Positions 9,465 to 19,997 of a stretch of DNA of 64,000 nt are shown in pieces. Numbering within the stretch: the first letter of the stretch is position 1; every line of letters starts with the position of its first letter. Both the position numbers and the translations under genes were made by a program. The stretch is from NCBI GenBank assembly GCA_019163375.1, contig JAFLKK010000001.1, forward strand, positions 230,638 to 294,637. Direction: 5' to 3'. Source of the stretch: Paludibacter sp. (GTDB lineage: Bacteria; Bacteroidota; Bacteroidia; Bacteroidales; Paludibacteraceae). The notes beneath the pieces were generated by a model, which did no database searches, was not told where the DNA came from, and saw only the letters and a program-made list of their open reading frames with translations.

Positions 9465-10967
9465 ATGAACCTATCAAAACGAATGAGAATGCTCGGCTTT
9501 TTCGGTTTAGTCGTAGCCGTAAGTGTAGCTACTAATTTGACTACAAATTACATTGCCAACAGACAAGAGGACGATAATGGTTTTAATAATGCCAAAGTCC
9601 CTGCGTCGTATGCCCGGTTTGCAAATGCAAGCAAGGGCATTGAAACCGATTTCACTATCGCTGCAGAACTATCTATTCATGCAGTAGTTCACGTAAAAGT
9701 AAAAACTCCAATGGCTCAAATGTCGTATGGTGGTTTTGGCAATGATCCTCTTTTTGAATATTTCTTTGGACCTCAACAGCGCCGTCAGCAACAACCCAAA
9801 GATGTGCCTATGCAAGAAGGTGCGGGTTCGGGCGTGATTATCAGCAATGATGGTTATATTGTAACCAATAATCATGTGATTGATAAGTCGTCCGAAATTG
9901 AAGTAACACTCAACGACAAGCGTACTTTTAAGGCTAAGCTCGTTGGTGCCGATCCAAACACCGATATTGCCCTGATAAAAATAGATGCAAAAGATTTGCC
10001 GGTAATTGTATTTGGTAATTCGGATGAATTGAAAGTTGGAGAATGGGTGTTGGCTGTTGGAAATCCATTCAACCTTACGTCAACTGTTACTGCAGGTATC
10101 GTGAGTGCGAAGGCGCGTGATATCGATATTTTGAATACGCAAATGAAAATAGAATCGTTTATCCAAACTGATGCTGCGGTGAATCCGGGTAATAGCGGTG
10201 GTGCATTGGTGAATACACACGGTGAACTGGTAGGGATAAATACTGCCATTGCTTCTCAAACTGGCTCTTATGCCGGTTATTCATTTGCTGTTCCGGTAAG
10301 CATTGTACAAAAAGTAGTCACAGACATTAAGCAATTTGGAGTGGTACAACGAGCTGTTTTGGGAGTTGAAATTAGCAGTATAAATGACAAACTGGCTAAA
10401 GAGAAGAACCTGAAAACATTGGATGGTGCCTACGTGGGCAGAGTTCTTGACCAAAGTGCAGCCAAAATTGCAGGAGTGAAAGAAGGTGATGTTATCAATA
10501 ATGTGAACGGTGTGGTAGTGAAATCAGCGGCCGAATTGCAAGAACAGATTGCTCGCTATCGTCCATCCGATAAAATTACAATTGAGGTGTTGCGCAATAA
10601 CACAGTGCAGAAACTAAATGTAGTTTTGAAGAACAGACAAGGGAATACCTCTGTGGTTACTTCGCAAGCCAGCACTGAAGTGTTAGGCGCCGTTTTTGAA
10701 CCGGTAGATGAAAAAACAAGAGATAAATACCAGTTGGAATATGGTGTTGAAATAAAATCCATTTCAAAAGGAAAACTCGCTGAAGCAGGAATTAAACCGG
10801 GCTTTATTATTCTGAAACTTAATAATCAGCCTGTAAAATCGGTGGATGAAATTCAGTCGGTGCTGGATGCCGCTATTAATAATGGTGAAAAAGAGAAAGT
10901 ACTGTACGTTGCCGGCATATACGCAAATGGTAAAGTGGCTTATTTTGCAATCGATTTAGCTGATTAA
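9465..10967 (+). CDS. htrA: Periplasmic serine protease of the HtrA/DegP family
   Basis: A 500-residue trypsin-like protease and chaperone acting on misfolded envelope proteins. An N-terminal signal or anchor covers about residues 8-30. The catalytic triad is complete: His in NNHVID near 134, Asp in NTDIAL near 165 and Ser in GNSGGAL near 242. Two PDZ domains follow at about 300-395 and 405-500; the first contains the GAYVGRV carboxylate-binding loop. This protease plus two PDZ layout is that of DegP/DegQ. It stands alone between enolase and rpoD. Helically phased repeats upstream suggest regulated expression. Confidence 0.95.
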   Translation: MNLSKRMRMLGFFGLVVAVSVATNLTTNYIANRQEDDNGFNNAKVPASYARFANASKGIETDFTIAAELSIHAVVHVKVKTPMAQMSYGGFGNDPLFEYFFGPQQRRQQQPKDVPMQEGAGSGVIISNDGYIVTNNHVIDKSSEIEVTLNDKRTFKAKLVGADPNTDIALIKIDAKDLPVIVFGNSDELKVGEWVLAVGNPFNLTSTVTAGIVSAKARDIDILNTQMKIESFIQTDAAVNPGNSGGALVNTHGELVGINTAIASQTGSYAGYSFAVPVSIVQKVVTDIKQFGVVQRAVLGVEISSINDKLAKEKNLKTLDGAYVGRVLDQSAAKIAGVKEGDVINNVNGVVVKSAAELQEQIARYRPSDKITIEVLRNNTVQKLNVVLKNRQGNTSVVTSQASTEVLGAVFEPVDEKTRDKYQLEYGVEIKSISKGKLAEAGIKPGFIILKLNNQPVKSVDEIQSVLDAAINNGEKEKVLYVAGIYANGKVAYFAIDLAD

Positions 10968-10992
10968 TATCAATTTAGCTCGTTGTTTCGAT

Positions 10993-11034
10993 AATATGAC
11001 AAACTCAATCTAACTGAGTTTGTCATATTTTTTT
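10993..11034 (+). terminator. Rho-independent terminator of htrA
   Basis: A 15-bp perfect stem (AATATGACAAACTCA and its complement) with a short loop, ending in a run of seven T residues. It lies about 25 bp after the htrA stop. The rest of the 10968-11304 gap holds no gene that I can support, only the rpoD promoter near its end. Confidence 0.93.
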
Positions 11035-11251
11035 AATTGTTATCAACAAAGCAAAACAATTTGAAATATAAAGCGTTAGTATTAGAAAACAGCTCAATTA
11101 GAATGGCATTTTTTTTGTAGAAGCAGAGTCTGATGATACTAATTGTTATATGAAATACTATTTCAATGTGCAATGATTCTATTTAAAGCTTACTAAACTC
11201 TAATTTGTTAGGTGTAGAAATAAACGATGTGGAAGATTTTAGATTTTTCGC

Positions 11252-11282
11252 TTTGACAAGTCGAAAAAAATAAGTACTTTTG
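11252..11282 (+). promoter_or_regulatory. Promoter of rpoD (TTTG-N19-TACTTTTG)
   Basis: A -33 TTTG at 11252-11255 and a -7 TACTTTTG at 11275-11282 are separated by 19 bp, an excellent match to the Bacteroidota housekeeping consensus. The rpoD ATG is 22 bp further on, so the leader is short. Confidence 0.8.
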
Positions 11283-11304
11283 CAAGCTAATTTTGATTCA
11301 TTAA

Positions 11305-12168
11305 ATGAGACAATTAAAAATTACCAAATCGATCACGAATCGTGAAAGTGCTTCTCTTGATAAGTATTTGCAAGAGATTGGACGTGAGGACCTTATTACT
11401 GTAGAAGAAGAAGTTGAATTGGCTCAACGGATACGTGCAGGTGATAGGATTGCGTTAGAAAAACTTACACGAGCTAACTTACGTTTCGTTGTGTCGGTAG
11501 CTAAACAGTACCAAAACCAAGGGCTAAGTCTTCCCGACTTAATTAATGAAGGAAATCTTGGATTGATAAAAGCTGCCGAAAAATTTGATGAAACACGTGG
11601 ATTTAAGTTTATTTCTTATGCCGTATGGTGGATCCGTCAATCTATTTTGCAAGCGTTGGCAGAGCAATCTCGTATTGTACGTTTACCATTGAATCAGGTT
11701 GGTTCGTTAAATAAGATCAACAAAGCTTTCTCAAAATTCGAGCAAGAAAACGAACGTCGCCCTTCACCAGAAGAGTTAGCCGACGTATTGGATATTCCAG
11801 TTGAGAAAATTGCCGATACAATGAAAGTTTCGGGTCGCCATATTTCTGTGGATGCACCGTTTGTTGAAGGGGAAGATAACAGTTTGTTGGATGTAATGAT
11901 CAATGATGATTCTCCCAACGCTGACCGTGCCTTGATTAACGAATCACTGTCTAAAGAAATTGAACGCGTTTTGATTTTTACCTTGTCGGATAGAGAACGA
12001 GATATCGTAAAGAAATTCTTTGGACTTGGTATTCCGGAAATGACGCTTGAGGAAATTGGAGACGAATTTGGTTTAACACGTGAGCGTGTACGTCAAATCA
12101 AGGAAAAAGCCATTCGCAAATTGAGACCGAATGCTAAAAGTAAATTATTGAAAAGCTTTTTAGGTTAA
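11305..12168 (+). CDS. rpoD: Primary RNA polymerase sigma factor (sigma-70, Bacteroidota type)
   Basis: The 287-residue length, without the large region 1.1 and non-conserved insert of E. coli RpoD, is typical of the Bacteroidota primary sigma factor. Region 1.2 starts near [11 protein letters not shown], region 2 holds the [14 protein letters not shown] and [12 protein letters not shown] blocks used for core binding and -7 recognition, and region 4 ends with the helix-turn-helix [17 protein letters not shown] that reads the -33 element. Promoters elsewhere in the window (TTTG / TAnnTTTG) fit this factor. It is monocistronic. Confidence 0.96.
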   Translation: MRQLKITKSITNRESASLDKYLQEIGREDLITVEEEVELAQRIRAGDRIALEKLTRANLRFVVSVAKQYQNQGLSLPDLINEGNLGLIKAAEKFDETRGFKFISYAVWWIRQSILQALAEQSRIVRLPLNQVGSLNKINKAFSKFEQENERRPSPEELADVLDIPVEKIADTMKVSGRHISVDAPFVEGEDNSLLDVMINDDSPNADRALINESLSKEIERVLIFTLSDRERDIVKKFFGLGIPEMTLEEIGDEFGLTRERVRQIKEKAIRKLRPNAKSKLLKSFLG

Positions 12169-12204
12169 TCCGAACGATAGTACGATTACTTAAATTTGAA
12201 TATA

Positions 12205-12233
12205 AAGCAACTCGAAAGGGTTGCTTTTTTTTT
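12205..12233 (+). terminator. Rho-independent terminator of rpoD
   Basis: Stem AAAGCAAC / GTTGCTTT with a short loop and nine T residues; 36 bp after the rpoD stop. Confidence 0.92.
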
Positions 12234-12265
12234 ATGTCAATAAAATTTGACTATTAACTGATATT

Positions 12266-12309
12266 CCGAAAAATAAATAGAGCTGCAAAAGGATTTTTGC
12301 AGCTCTATT
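12266..12309 (-). terminator. Rho-independent terminator of icd
   Basis: On the minus strand a 15-bp stem (AATAGAGCTGCAAAA and its complement) with a 4-nt loop is followed by a T-rich stretch. It begins 23 bp after the icd stop and terminates the acn-gltA-icd set. Confidence 0.88.
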
Positions 12310-12332
12310 CTATTCTAAATCAAATGGACTTT

Positions 12333-13559
12333 TTATCCTAACTTTGCATCTAAATTGCGTTTCAAGGCAGCTAAGAAACCTTCGGTGCTGAGGTAGTTAT
12401 CGCTAGTAACACTTTCGCCGTGAATCAATACAGCTAAATCTTTGGTCATTTCTCCTGCTTCCACTGTTTCGATACATACAAGCTCCAGCTTTTCGCAGAA
12501 GTTCAGCAATGCGGCGTTATCGTCTAGCTTGGCTCTGTGCATCAATCCACGTGTCCATGCAAAGATGGAAGCAATGGGGTTCGTTGAAGTTGATTTCCCT
12601 TGTTGATGTTGACGGTAGTGACGGGTCACAGTTCCATGAGCGGCTTCTGCTTCCACCGTTTTTCCATCGGGGGTAACAAGTACCGACGACATTAATCCTA
12701 ACGAACCAAAGCCTTGCGCTACAGTATCCGATTGAACGTCGCCATCATAGTTTTTGCAAGCCCACACAAATCCACCGTTCCACTTCATACACGATGCTAC
12801 CATATCGTCAATCAAACGATGCTCGTAAGTGATGCCTGCTTTTTTGAATTCAGCTTCAAATTCTTTTTCGTATACTTCCTGAAAAATATCCTTGAAGCGT
12901 CCATCGTAAGCTTTCAGAATCGTGTTTTTTGTTGAAAGATACAATGGCCATTGTTTTTCTAACGCTACCTGAAAAGATGACCGTGCAAAGCCATAGATTG
13001 AATCGTCGGTGTTGTACATGGTCATTGCTACGCCATCGCCTTCGAAGTTGTATACTTCCCACTCTTTTGTCTCGCCTGCTTCGTTGGTAAAGGTCATTTT
13101 AAGCGTTCCTTTGCCTTTAATTACCGTGTCGGTAGCTTTGTACTGATCGCCAAAGGCGTGACGCCCAATGACGATTGGTTTTGTCCAACCCTGAACATAA
13201 CGCGGTACATTACTCATTACGATCGGCTCGCGGAATACCGTACCACCAATAATGTTACGAATGGTACCATTGGGCGATTTCCACATTTTTTTCAACCCGA
13301 ATTCTTCTACACGGGCTTCGTCTGGAGTAATAGTGGCACATTTGATACCAACATTGTATTTGTTGATAGCATTTGCCGAATCAATCGTTACCTGATCGTT
13401 TGTAAGGTCGCGATTCTCGATACTTAAATCATAATACTTGATATCCAAATCCAGATAAGGAAGGATAAGTTGTTCTTTGATAAATGCCCAAATGATACGG
13501 GTCATTTCATCTCCGTCAAGTTCAACGACGGGGTTTGATACTTTTATTTTTTCTTTCAT
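12333..13559 (-). CDS. icd: Isocitrate dehydrogenase (NADP-dependent)
   Basis: It oxidises isocitrate to 2-oxoglutarate with NADP and a divalent metal. I choose the ATG at 13559 (408 residues); the ATG nine codons upstream adds a tail that lies within a repeat region and does not resemble the family. The start [16 protein letters not shown] is the classic N-terminus of the dimeric eukaryotic-like NADP-IDH class. The substrate-binding [18 protein letters not shown] and the AHGTVTRH segment near residue 300 are present. It is the last of three genes for 2-oxoglutarate synthesis. A 181-bp gap with heptamer repeats separates it from gltA. Confidence 0.95.
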   Translation of the reverse strand: MKEKIKVSNPVVELDGDEMTRIIWAFIKEQLILPYLDLDIKYYDLSIENRDLTNDQVTIDSANAINKYNVGIKCATITPDEARVEEFGLKKMWKSPNGTIRNIIGGTVFREPIVMSNVPRYVQGWTKPIVIGRHAFGDQYKATDTVIKGKGTLKMTFTNEAGETKEWEVYNFEGDGVAMTMYNTDDSIYGFARSSFQVALEKQWPLYLSTKNTILKAYDGRFKDIFQEVYEKEFEAEFKKAGITYEHRLIDDMVASCMKWNGGFVWACKNYDGDVQSDTVAQGFGSLGLMSSVLVTPDGKTVEAEAAHGTVTRHYRQHQQGKSTSTNPIASIFAWTRGLMHRAKLDDNAALLNFCEKLELVCIETVEAGEMTKDLAVLIHGESVTSDNYLSTEGFLAALKRNLDAKLG

Positions 13560-13566
13560 GTAATAT

Positions 13567-13734
13567 AGTCTTGAGTCTAAAGTCAAAGGTCAAAAGTATA
13601 AGACTTTGATTCCTGATTATTAGACTTATTTAAATATTCAATTGCTTTCTGGATGGATTTATAGTTTTAGCATAATTCAAAGGTCTAAAGACTGTGGACT
13701 TTTGTCCTTTGACTTTAGACCTTTAATCATAGAC
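13567..13734 (+). repeat. Two opposed heptamer arrays between gltA and icd
   Basis: Five 7-mers of the AGTCAAA type run from 13567 to 13601, and eight of the reverse-complement type (TTTGACT) run from 13679 to 13734. The two arrays form a 23-bp inverted repeat with one mismatch (13575-13597 with 13697-13719), about 99 bp apart. In the acn-gltA-icd transcript they could pair and fold the region upstream of icd. Confidence 0.8.
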
Positions 13735-13740
13735 CTGTTT

Positions 13741-15096
13741 TTATCTGTCTTTCAATGGAATAAATGTTTTGCGCTCGCCAACGTTTTTGTATGCCGGACG
13801 GATAATTCGTTTGCTGGCAAAGTTCAGTTCTTCAATACGGTGAGCTGTCCAACCTGCTACACGTGACATAGCGAACATTGGCGTGAAAATTTCGCTTGGC
13901 AGACCGATAGCTTCGTACACAAATCCTGAATAGAAATCAACATTCGTACAAACTTGTTTGTTGATACCTTCTCCTTTAAATGTCATAAATGCATTCACTG
14001 AACGTTCGTCAAGCAATTCTAAGAACGCAAATTCTTTTTCAAGCCCTTTTTCAATAGCCATGGCACGTGCCATTTCTTTCAATAAAAGTGCCCGTGGATC
14101 AGAAACGGTATAAACCGCATGGCCGATACCATAAATTAAGCCACTCTTATTGTAGGCTTCTTTGTTCAGCATTTTTTTCAGGTAAGCATCGATTTCCTTT
14201 ACATTCGTCCAGTCCTTGATAGCTGTTTTCAAATGTTCGAACATTTGTACCACTTTTATATTTGCACCCCCGTGTAAAGGTCCTTTCAGTGAACCAATAC
14301 CTGCAGCAATAGCAGAATAGGTATCTGTTTGAGTAGAGCTAACTACACGCACAGTAAATGTAGAGTTATTACCACCACCATGGTCGGCATGCAGAATCAA
14401 CGTTAAGTCAAGAATTTTTACATCCAATTCGGTGTAATTGCCCGGGCCTTTCATCATATACAGGAAGTTTTCTGCATAAGACATATCTTCTTTCGGGTGA
14501 CGAATGTGCAACGAGCGACCTTGTTGACTATGGCGAAGAATATTGAATGCATACGCAACGATAGTTGGGAATTTTGCAATCAAATCTATCGATTGGCGAA
14601 TCAGATTGTCGCGGGTAATATCATCCGGATTGGAGTCGAATGTATACATTTCCAGTACACTACGTGACAGAATATTCATAATGTCCTGACCTTCGAGATC
14701 AATGATATTCATGGTTGCTTTTTGAGCCAACGCCATTCCTTCTACTAATAGTTTAGAGAACGCTTTTAGCTCTTCTGCATCCGGTTGGTAGCCAGAAAGG
14801 AGTAAGAAAGCAGTTTCTTCGAAGCCCAAGCGGTGCTCTGCCTGAAATCCATGAACTAAATCTTCAACATCTATGCCTCTGTAAATCAATTTGCCGGGAA
14901 CAGCTTTTAAACCACCTTCCGGTAGTTTTTCGTATCCAACAACATCACCTACCTTTGTTAATCCAACGAGTACCCCCGAGTGATCCTCGTTTCTTAGTCC
15001 ACGTTTTACATTGAATTGTGTAAACAATTCTTTGTCGATCCGGCTGGTGGTTTTAATCGTTTCCGATAATTTGTAAATTAAATAATCTTTTTCCAT
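13741..15096 (-). CDS. gltA: Citrate synthase
   Basis: It condenses oxaloacetate and acetyl-CoA to citrate. The ATG at 15096 gives 451 residues; an upstream in-frame ATG at 15144 would add a basic tail unlike the family. Active-site regions are visible: the histidine in LHADHGGGNNSTF, the GPLHGGANIKVV segment with the second histidine, GIGHAVY, and the terminal SRVAGWTAHRIEE with the arginine. The long N-terminal part resembles the citrate synthases of anaerobic Bacteroidales. It follows aconitase with a 96-bp gap on the same strand and precedes icd. Confidence 0.95.
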   Translation of the reverse strand: MEKDYLIYKLSETIKTTSRIDKELFTQFNVKRGLRNEDHSGVLVGLTKVGDVVGYEKLPEGGLKAVPGKLIYRGIDVEDLVHGFQAEHRLGFEETAFLLLSGYQPDAEELKAFSKLLVEGMALAQKATMNIIDLEGQDIMNILSRSVLEMYTFDSNPDDITRDNLIRQSIDLIAKFPTIVAYAFNILRHSQQGRSLHIRHPKEDMSYAENFLYMMKGPGNYTELDVKILDLTLILHADHGGGNNSTFTVRVVSSTQTDTYSAIAAGIGSLKGPLHGGANIKVVQMFEHLKTAIKDWTNVKEIDAYLKKMLNKEAYNKSGLIYGIGHAVYTVSDPRALLLKEMARAMAIEKGLEKEFAFLELLDERSVNAFMTFKGEGINKQVCTNVDFYSGFVYEAIGLPSEIFTPMFAMSRVAGWTAHRIEELNFASKRIIRPAYKNVGERKTFIPLKDR

Positions 15097-15192
15097 GAAC
15101 TTAGATTTTATATTTTTTGTATTGATCCGTTTCTTGTTTAACACAGCGATTGGTCTTTTTGTTTTGTAAATGAAAATTTATTTTTTTGACTT

Positions 15193-17448
15193 TTATTTAT
15201 TCATTGCATTTAATGCACTTCCGGCTTTAAACCAGTCGATTTGAACCTGATTATAGGTGTGAATCACCTCAAATTTATCGGCGGTTCCATCGTTATGAAG
15301 TAGCTCTACAAAAAGACTTACACTTGGTGAAAAATTTGTCAACCCGAGGATGTTGATTTTATCATCTTCCCGAACTTTGTCATAATCATTTTTATCGGCA
15401 AAAGTCAATGCCAACATGCCTTGTTTCTTTAAGTTCGTTTCGTGAATACGGGCAAATGACTTTACCAAAATGGCTTTTACGTTCAGGAATCGGGGTTCCA
15501 TGGCAGCGTGTTCACGACTCGAACCTTCGCCATAGTTTTCTTCCGCTACCACCACTGAGCCAATTTGCTGTGCTTTGTATTTACGAGCCAGTCCGGGTAC
15601 TGTCAGATATTCTCCGGTTTGAGCGTCGAGTACGGTGTTTGTTTTGTCGTTGAATGCATTCACTGCACCAATTAGCATATTGTCGGAAATATTGTCGATA
15701 TGTCCACGGAATTTCAACCATGGTCCGGCCATCGAGATATGGTCGGTGGTACATTTTCCTTTTGTTTTGATGAGTAAAGGTAAGGCTTTATAGTCATTGC
15801 CATCCCACGGTGCGAAAGGTTGAAGAATTTGTAACCGTTTTGAATCAGTGCTGATGTTTACGTCCACCTTGCTTCCATCGGCAACCGGAGCGATATAGCC
15901 TGCATCTTCCACTGCATAACCTTTTGCAGGCAACTCAAAGCCTGTTGGCTCTTGCAATTTCACGCTCTCGCCTTTTTCATTTATCAATGAATCGGTCAAT
16001 GGGTTGAAACACAAATCACCGGCAATGGTCAACGCTGCTACCACTTCGGGAGAACCGATAAAGGTGTGAGTGTTTGGATTGCCATCGGCACGTTTGGCGA
16101 AGTTACGGTTGAACGAGGTAATGATGGAGTTTGCACGTTCGGGGTTGTCAGTTTCGCGTTTCCACTGTCCGATACAAGGTCCGCAGGCATTTGCCATAAC
16201 GATGCCGCCAACCGATTCAAATTCAGCCAGGACGCCATCGCGTTCGGCAGTATAGCGCACTTGCTCCGAACCCGGATTAATAATAAATTGCGCCTGAACT
16301 TTCAGTCCGTCTTCTTTTGCATTTTTTACAACTGATGCAGCACGGGTCAAATCCTCGTATGATGAGTTGGTACACGAGCCAATCAGTCCGACTTCCATTT
16401 TTTGTGGATAGCCTTTATCTTTTACTGCTTTGCCAAATTCTGAGATAGGATAAGCTAAATCGGGCGTAAACGGACCATTTATGTAAGGTTCCAGTTCACT
16501 TAGATTTATTTCAATGAGTCGGTCATAATATCTTCCAGGTTCGGCAATGACTTCGGCATCGGCCTGAAGATGTTCGATTATATTTTTTGCAGCACTGGCT
16601 ATTGAACTACGTCCGGTTGCATTGAGATAGTCAGCTGATTTTTCGTCGAAGGGAAACAAAGAAGTGGTAGCACCAACCTCGGCACCCATATTACAAATGG
16701 TTCCTTTTCCTGTGGCTGACAATGAGGTTGTTCCTTCGCCAAAATACTCAATGATGGCATTTGTTCCGCCTTTTACAGTAAGAATTCCTGCCAGTTTCAG
16801 AATTACATCTTTGGGAGAAGCCCAGCCCGAAAGTTTTCCGGTAAGTTTTACGCCAATGATTTTTGGCATTTTAAGCTCCCATGGCATTCCGGCCATAACA
16901 TCCACAGCATCGGCACCCCCAACTCCAATGGCAATCATACCCATACCACCTGCATTTACAGTGTGTGAGTCGGTGCCAATCATCATTCCACCCGGGAAAG
17001 CGTAGTTTTCGAATACAACCTGATGAATAATACCAGCACCCGGTTTCCAAAAGCCGATACCAAATTTATTCGATACAGCACTCAAGAAATCATACACTTC
17101 GCGGTTGGTCTCGTTGGCCGTTTTTAAGTCGGTTTTGGCTTCAATGTGCGCCTGAATTAAGTGATCGCAATGCACGGTGGAGGGTACCGCTACTGTTTGT
17201 CTGCCCGAATTCATCAACTGCAGCAAGGCCATCTGCGCCGTTGCATCCTGCATGGCCACACGATCGGGCGAAAAGTTGACATAATCCACCGCTCTGCTGT
17301 AATTGTCGATAGGTTCATCGATTGCCAGGTGAACGTATAGAATCTTCTCGGTAAGGGTGAGTGGACGCTGAAGTTTGTTCTTTATTTGACTTATTTTCTC
17401 GGGGAAGGAAGCGTAGACACGCTGAATCATTTGTTCATCAAAAACCAT
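15193..17448 (-). CDS. acnA: Aconitate hydratase
   Basis: Aconitase isomerises citrate to isocitrate using a [4Fe-4S] cluster. At 751 residues it matches the mitochondrial-type aconitase rather than AcnB. Cluster ligands are in [11 protein letters not shown] and in [10 protein letters not shown]. Other signatures are [11 protein letters not shown] near residue 160, [11 protein letters not shown] and the C-terminal swivel domain with [14 protein letters not shown]. It is the first gene of acn-gltA-icd. Together these convert acetyl-CoA and oxaloacetate to 2-oxoglutarate for glutamate synthesis, the oxidative TCA half present in many Bacteroidales. The upstream gap 17449-17706 shows no gene. 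Confidence 0.97.
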   Translation of the reverse strand: MVFDEQMIQRVYASFPEKISQIKNKLQRPLTLTEKILYVHLAIDEPIDNYSRAVDYVNFSPDRVAMQDATAQMALLQLMNSGRQTVAVPSTVHCDHLIQAHIEAKTDLKTANETNREVYDFLSAVSNKFGIGFWKPGAGIIHQVVFENYAFPGGMMIGTDSHTVNAGGMGMIAIGVGGADAVDVMAGMPWELKMPKIIGVKLTGKLSGWASPKDVILKLAGILTVKGGTNAIIEYFGEGTTSLSATGKGTICNMGAEVGATTSLFPFDEKSADYLNATGRSSIASAAKNIIEHLQADAEVIAEPGRYYDRLIEINLSELEPYINGPFTPDLAYPISEFGKAVKDKGYPQKMEVGLIGSCTNSSYEDLTRAASVVKNAKEDGLKVQAQFIINPGSEQVRYTAERDGVLAEFESVGGIVMANACGPCIGQWKRETDNPERANSIITSFNRNFAKRADGNPNTHTFIGSPEVVAALTIAGDLCFNPLTDSLINEKGESVKLQEPTGFELPAKGYAVEDAGYIAPVADGSKVDVNISTDSKRLQILQPFAPWDGNDYKALPLLIKTKGKCTTDHISMAGPWLKFRGHIDNISDNMLIGAVNAFNDKTNTVLDAQTGEYLTVPGLARKYKAQQIGSVVVAEENYGEGSSREHAAMEPRFLNVKAILVKSFARIHETNLKKQGMLALTFADKNDYDKVREDDKINILGLTNFSPSVSLFVELLHNDGTADKFEVIHTYNQVQIDWFKAGSALNAMNK

Positions 17449-17706
17449 ATTTCTGTATTTTTAATCAAATTGTAACTATTTCAATTGCAAATGTAATGAA
17501 AAATAACTTTGATAGGCGTTCTCAAAGTACTTTTCTTTGATTTTAAACAAATGATTTTGTAAAATGTTCAATACAATTTGTAAGAAAGCAGAAAATATTC
17601 CAATAATATGCATGTTGCTTCTCTAAATTACGAATAACAGTAATTTAAATGCATATAAATACAAATGTGGCACTATTTGTGATCGATTTTATGCAGAATT
17701 GAAATG

Positions 17707-18879
17707 CTATTTTGAATGAAACCAGGTAGCTTTATGCCACAACGATTCAAGTGGACCTTGCTTGTGTTTTGCAAGCCATAAATAACAGAACGCCCATTGG
17801 AAAATGGCCAACGCAATACCGATAAGAATAGAGTAGGAAGCTCCGGTGTATTTGTATAACCCAAGTCCAAAACCATAATAAATGCAAGAACCCAGAATGG
17901 ATTGCATGATGTAATTTGTTAAACTCATTCGCCCAAATGGTGAGAATAAATTAAGGCTTCTTTTAGAACTACTTAACTGTTGGAAAAGCAGTACAAAACA
18001 AGCTACCAGTATGAACATAAATGCAAGGTTGGACCAAGAGGTGAAAATGGTGATGAGTGGTCGGCGAACTGCTTCGCTGCTAATCCAATGCCCCAGACCA
18101 TTTTTAGTTATGTAAAAAGGAATAAAAGCAATGACGGCAAACATCAATACTTTGAACCAGAATAATTTGCTGTCGTTGGACAATACGAAAACTTTTTTCC
18201 TTCCGGCCAGCATGCCCAGCATAAATAGCGATGCTGTTTGGAATACACGTCCGTTTTCCCACGTCCAGTTCAGTACACCTATTTTTCCGTTCGTGAGATT
18301 ACCATAAACTGTGGCCCAAAAGGATTCGCCGGTGATGTATTCGCCCATTTTTCCAAAATACTGCCACGAAACAGGGTTTTCCATAACGGTGTGAGGATGA
18401 AAAAGTCCAACCACAAAGTTATACCATTCGTAGGGTTGCAGCATTAGAATGATGGCTGTAATTAATACGGCTTTGTTGCTCAGTTTGGCAACCGGAATAA
18501 GCGAGAAGCCAATGATAGCGTAGATGAAGAGTATGTCACCTTCGAAGAAGCAGGAGTTGATAATCCCAAAAATTGCTAATAAAACCATGCGCCACGCAAA
18601 CCGTCCGCGGAAGTCTTTTCCTTTCTGCGCTTGGTTATTGAATTGGATGAAAAAGGTGAGACCGAAGAGTAACGCAAAAATAGCGTAGGACTTCCCTCCA
18701 AACATAAAAAACAAGGTGTCCCATATTCCTTTGTCCAAAGTTACCATCCATGCCGGTAGGTTTGGAGGGGTAAAATAGAAGTCGAAATGTTCTATATTGT
18801 GCAATAAAAGTATAGATACGATGGCAAAGCCCCGCAAGGCATCAACAACATGGAGGCGGGATGAAGAAGATACGGACAT
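17707..18879 (-). CDS. DUF418 family membrane protein
   Basis: A 390-residue polytopic membrane protein. It opens with LHVVDALRGFAIVSILLLHN, the hallmark DALRGFA start of the DUF418/acyltransferase-3-like superfamily, and carries about nine hydrophobic segments. The C-terminal block with GRMSLTNYIMQSIL and a terminal GPLESLWHKAT is the DUF418 domain. Its biochemical role is not established; relatives are often near transporters or cell-envelope genes. It lies alone, between aconitase and a pirin gene on the same strand. Confidence 0.88.
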   Translation of the reverse strand: MSVSSSSRLHVVDALRGFAIVSILLLHNIEHFDFYFTPPNLPAWMVTLDKGIWDTLFFMFGGKSYAIFALLFGLTFFIQFNNQAQKGKDFRGRFAWRMVLLAIFGIINSCFFEGDILFIYAIIGFSLIPVAKLSNKAVLITAIILMLQPYEWYNFVVGLFHPHTVMENPVSWQYFGKMGEYITGESFWATVYGNLTNGKIGVLNWTWENGRVFQTASLFMLGMLAGRKKVFVLSNDSKLFWFKVLMFAVIAFIPFYITKNGLGHWISSEAVRRPLITIFTSWSNLAFMFILVACFVLLFQQLSSSKRSLNLFSPFGRMSLTNYIMQSILGSCIYYGFGLGLYKYTGASYSILIGIALAIFQWAFCYLWLAKHKQGPLESLWHKATWFHSK

Positions 18880-18979
18880 ATTTTATTTTTTTTTTCGACA
18901 AATTTAGAATAAAAATACGAATATTCCAATAGCTGAGCATTTGAAATATTCGTATTTATTTAGGATGAAAAATAGTTTA

Positions 18980-19858
18980 TTAATCTTCCAGATGTCCAAA
19001 CTTACCGTTGTTTAAATCCTCGTAGGCCTGCATAATTTCTTCCTTGTAATTCATCAGAAATGGGCCGTAAGGGACTAATGGCTCGTCGATAGGTTTGCCA
19101 CTAAGTACTAATACGATAGCATCTTCGGGGGCTTCCAGAATAATGTCCGTTCCTTTGTTTGCAAATAGAACAAAATGGTTGGCATGCACTGTTTTGTTGT
19201 TTAGAATGACGGTGCCTTCGATAACCATAAAGCCGGTATTGTAGTCTTCGGGTAAAGAAAAATTGACGTTCGCCCCTTTTTTTATACGCACATTATACAT
19301 TTCGATGGGTGTAAATGTTGAAGCCGGGCCTTTTACTCCATAGTAATCACCGGCTATCACTTCCAACACACCAAGATCGTTGGGTAACATGTATTGTCCG
19401 AATGTTTCATGTCCCAAGCCCTGGTATTTGGGTGGGCTCATTTTATGTTTAGACGGGAGGTTTACCCATAACTGTACCATTTGAAAAGTGCCGCCGGTCT
19501 TGCTCCATTCTTTTTCGTGGTATTCTTTGTGTAGTATCCCCGAAGCAGCTGTCATCCATTGCACATCGCCTTCGCCAATCACGCCACTATTCCCGGCACT
19601 GTCGTGATGTGCCACTTTGCCTTTGTAAGCAATGGTTACAGTTTCGAACCCACGATGAGGATGTACCCCAACGCCACGTGGCGTATCGGTTGGCGGATAA
19701 TCAACTTTTGCAGCATAGTCCAGCAAAAAGAACGGACTCATGCGTTTTAATCCGATGTATTTAGTACCCGGAAAAAAATTATTGACACGAAATCCGTCAC
19801 CTACCATGTGAGGAGCAGGTGGCGCAATAATTTGTTCGATTGTTTTAAAATTCTTCAT
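18980..19858 (-). CDS. Pirin family protein
   Basis: The ATG at 19858 gives 292 residues. The alternative start 11 codons earlier adds an unlikely tail. The bicupin pirin signature is clear: the N-domain segment GVGVHPHRGFETVTIAYKG holds the metal-binding histidines, and the GVIGEGDVQWMTAASGILH block follows. The C-domain starts around residue 190. Some pirins have quercetinase activity and others act as metal-dependent sensors; the sequence does not decide this. It is separated by about 100 bp from the DUF418 gene on the same strand. Confidence 0.92.
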   Translation of the reverse strand: MKNFKTIEQIIAPPAPHMVGDGFRVNNFFPGTKYIGLKRMSPFFLLDYAAKVDYPPTDTPRGVGVHPHRGFETVTIAYKGKVAHHDSAGNSGVIGEGDVQWMTAASGILHKEYHEKEWSKTGGTFQMVQLWVNLPSKHKMSPPKYQGLGHETFGQYMLPNDLGVLEVIAGDYYGVKGPASTFTPIEMYNVRIKKGANVNFSLPEDYNTGFMVIEGTVILNNKTVHANHFVLFANKGTDIILEAPEDAIVLVLSGKPIDEPLVPYGPFLMNYKEEIMQAYEDLNNGKFGHLED

Positions 19859-19997
19859 CGTAGGTTTATTTTTGACAATGAAACAATTCACTCAGAGATT
19901 GGTTCGATGTGATTAAAATTTAAGAAACAGTTCGGTTTAATTCTTTCGAATTATCCCGAACTGCTATAAATAAAAAAGATTGAAAATAGAATTTATT

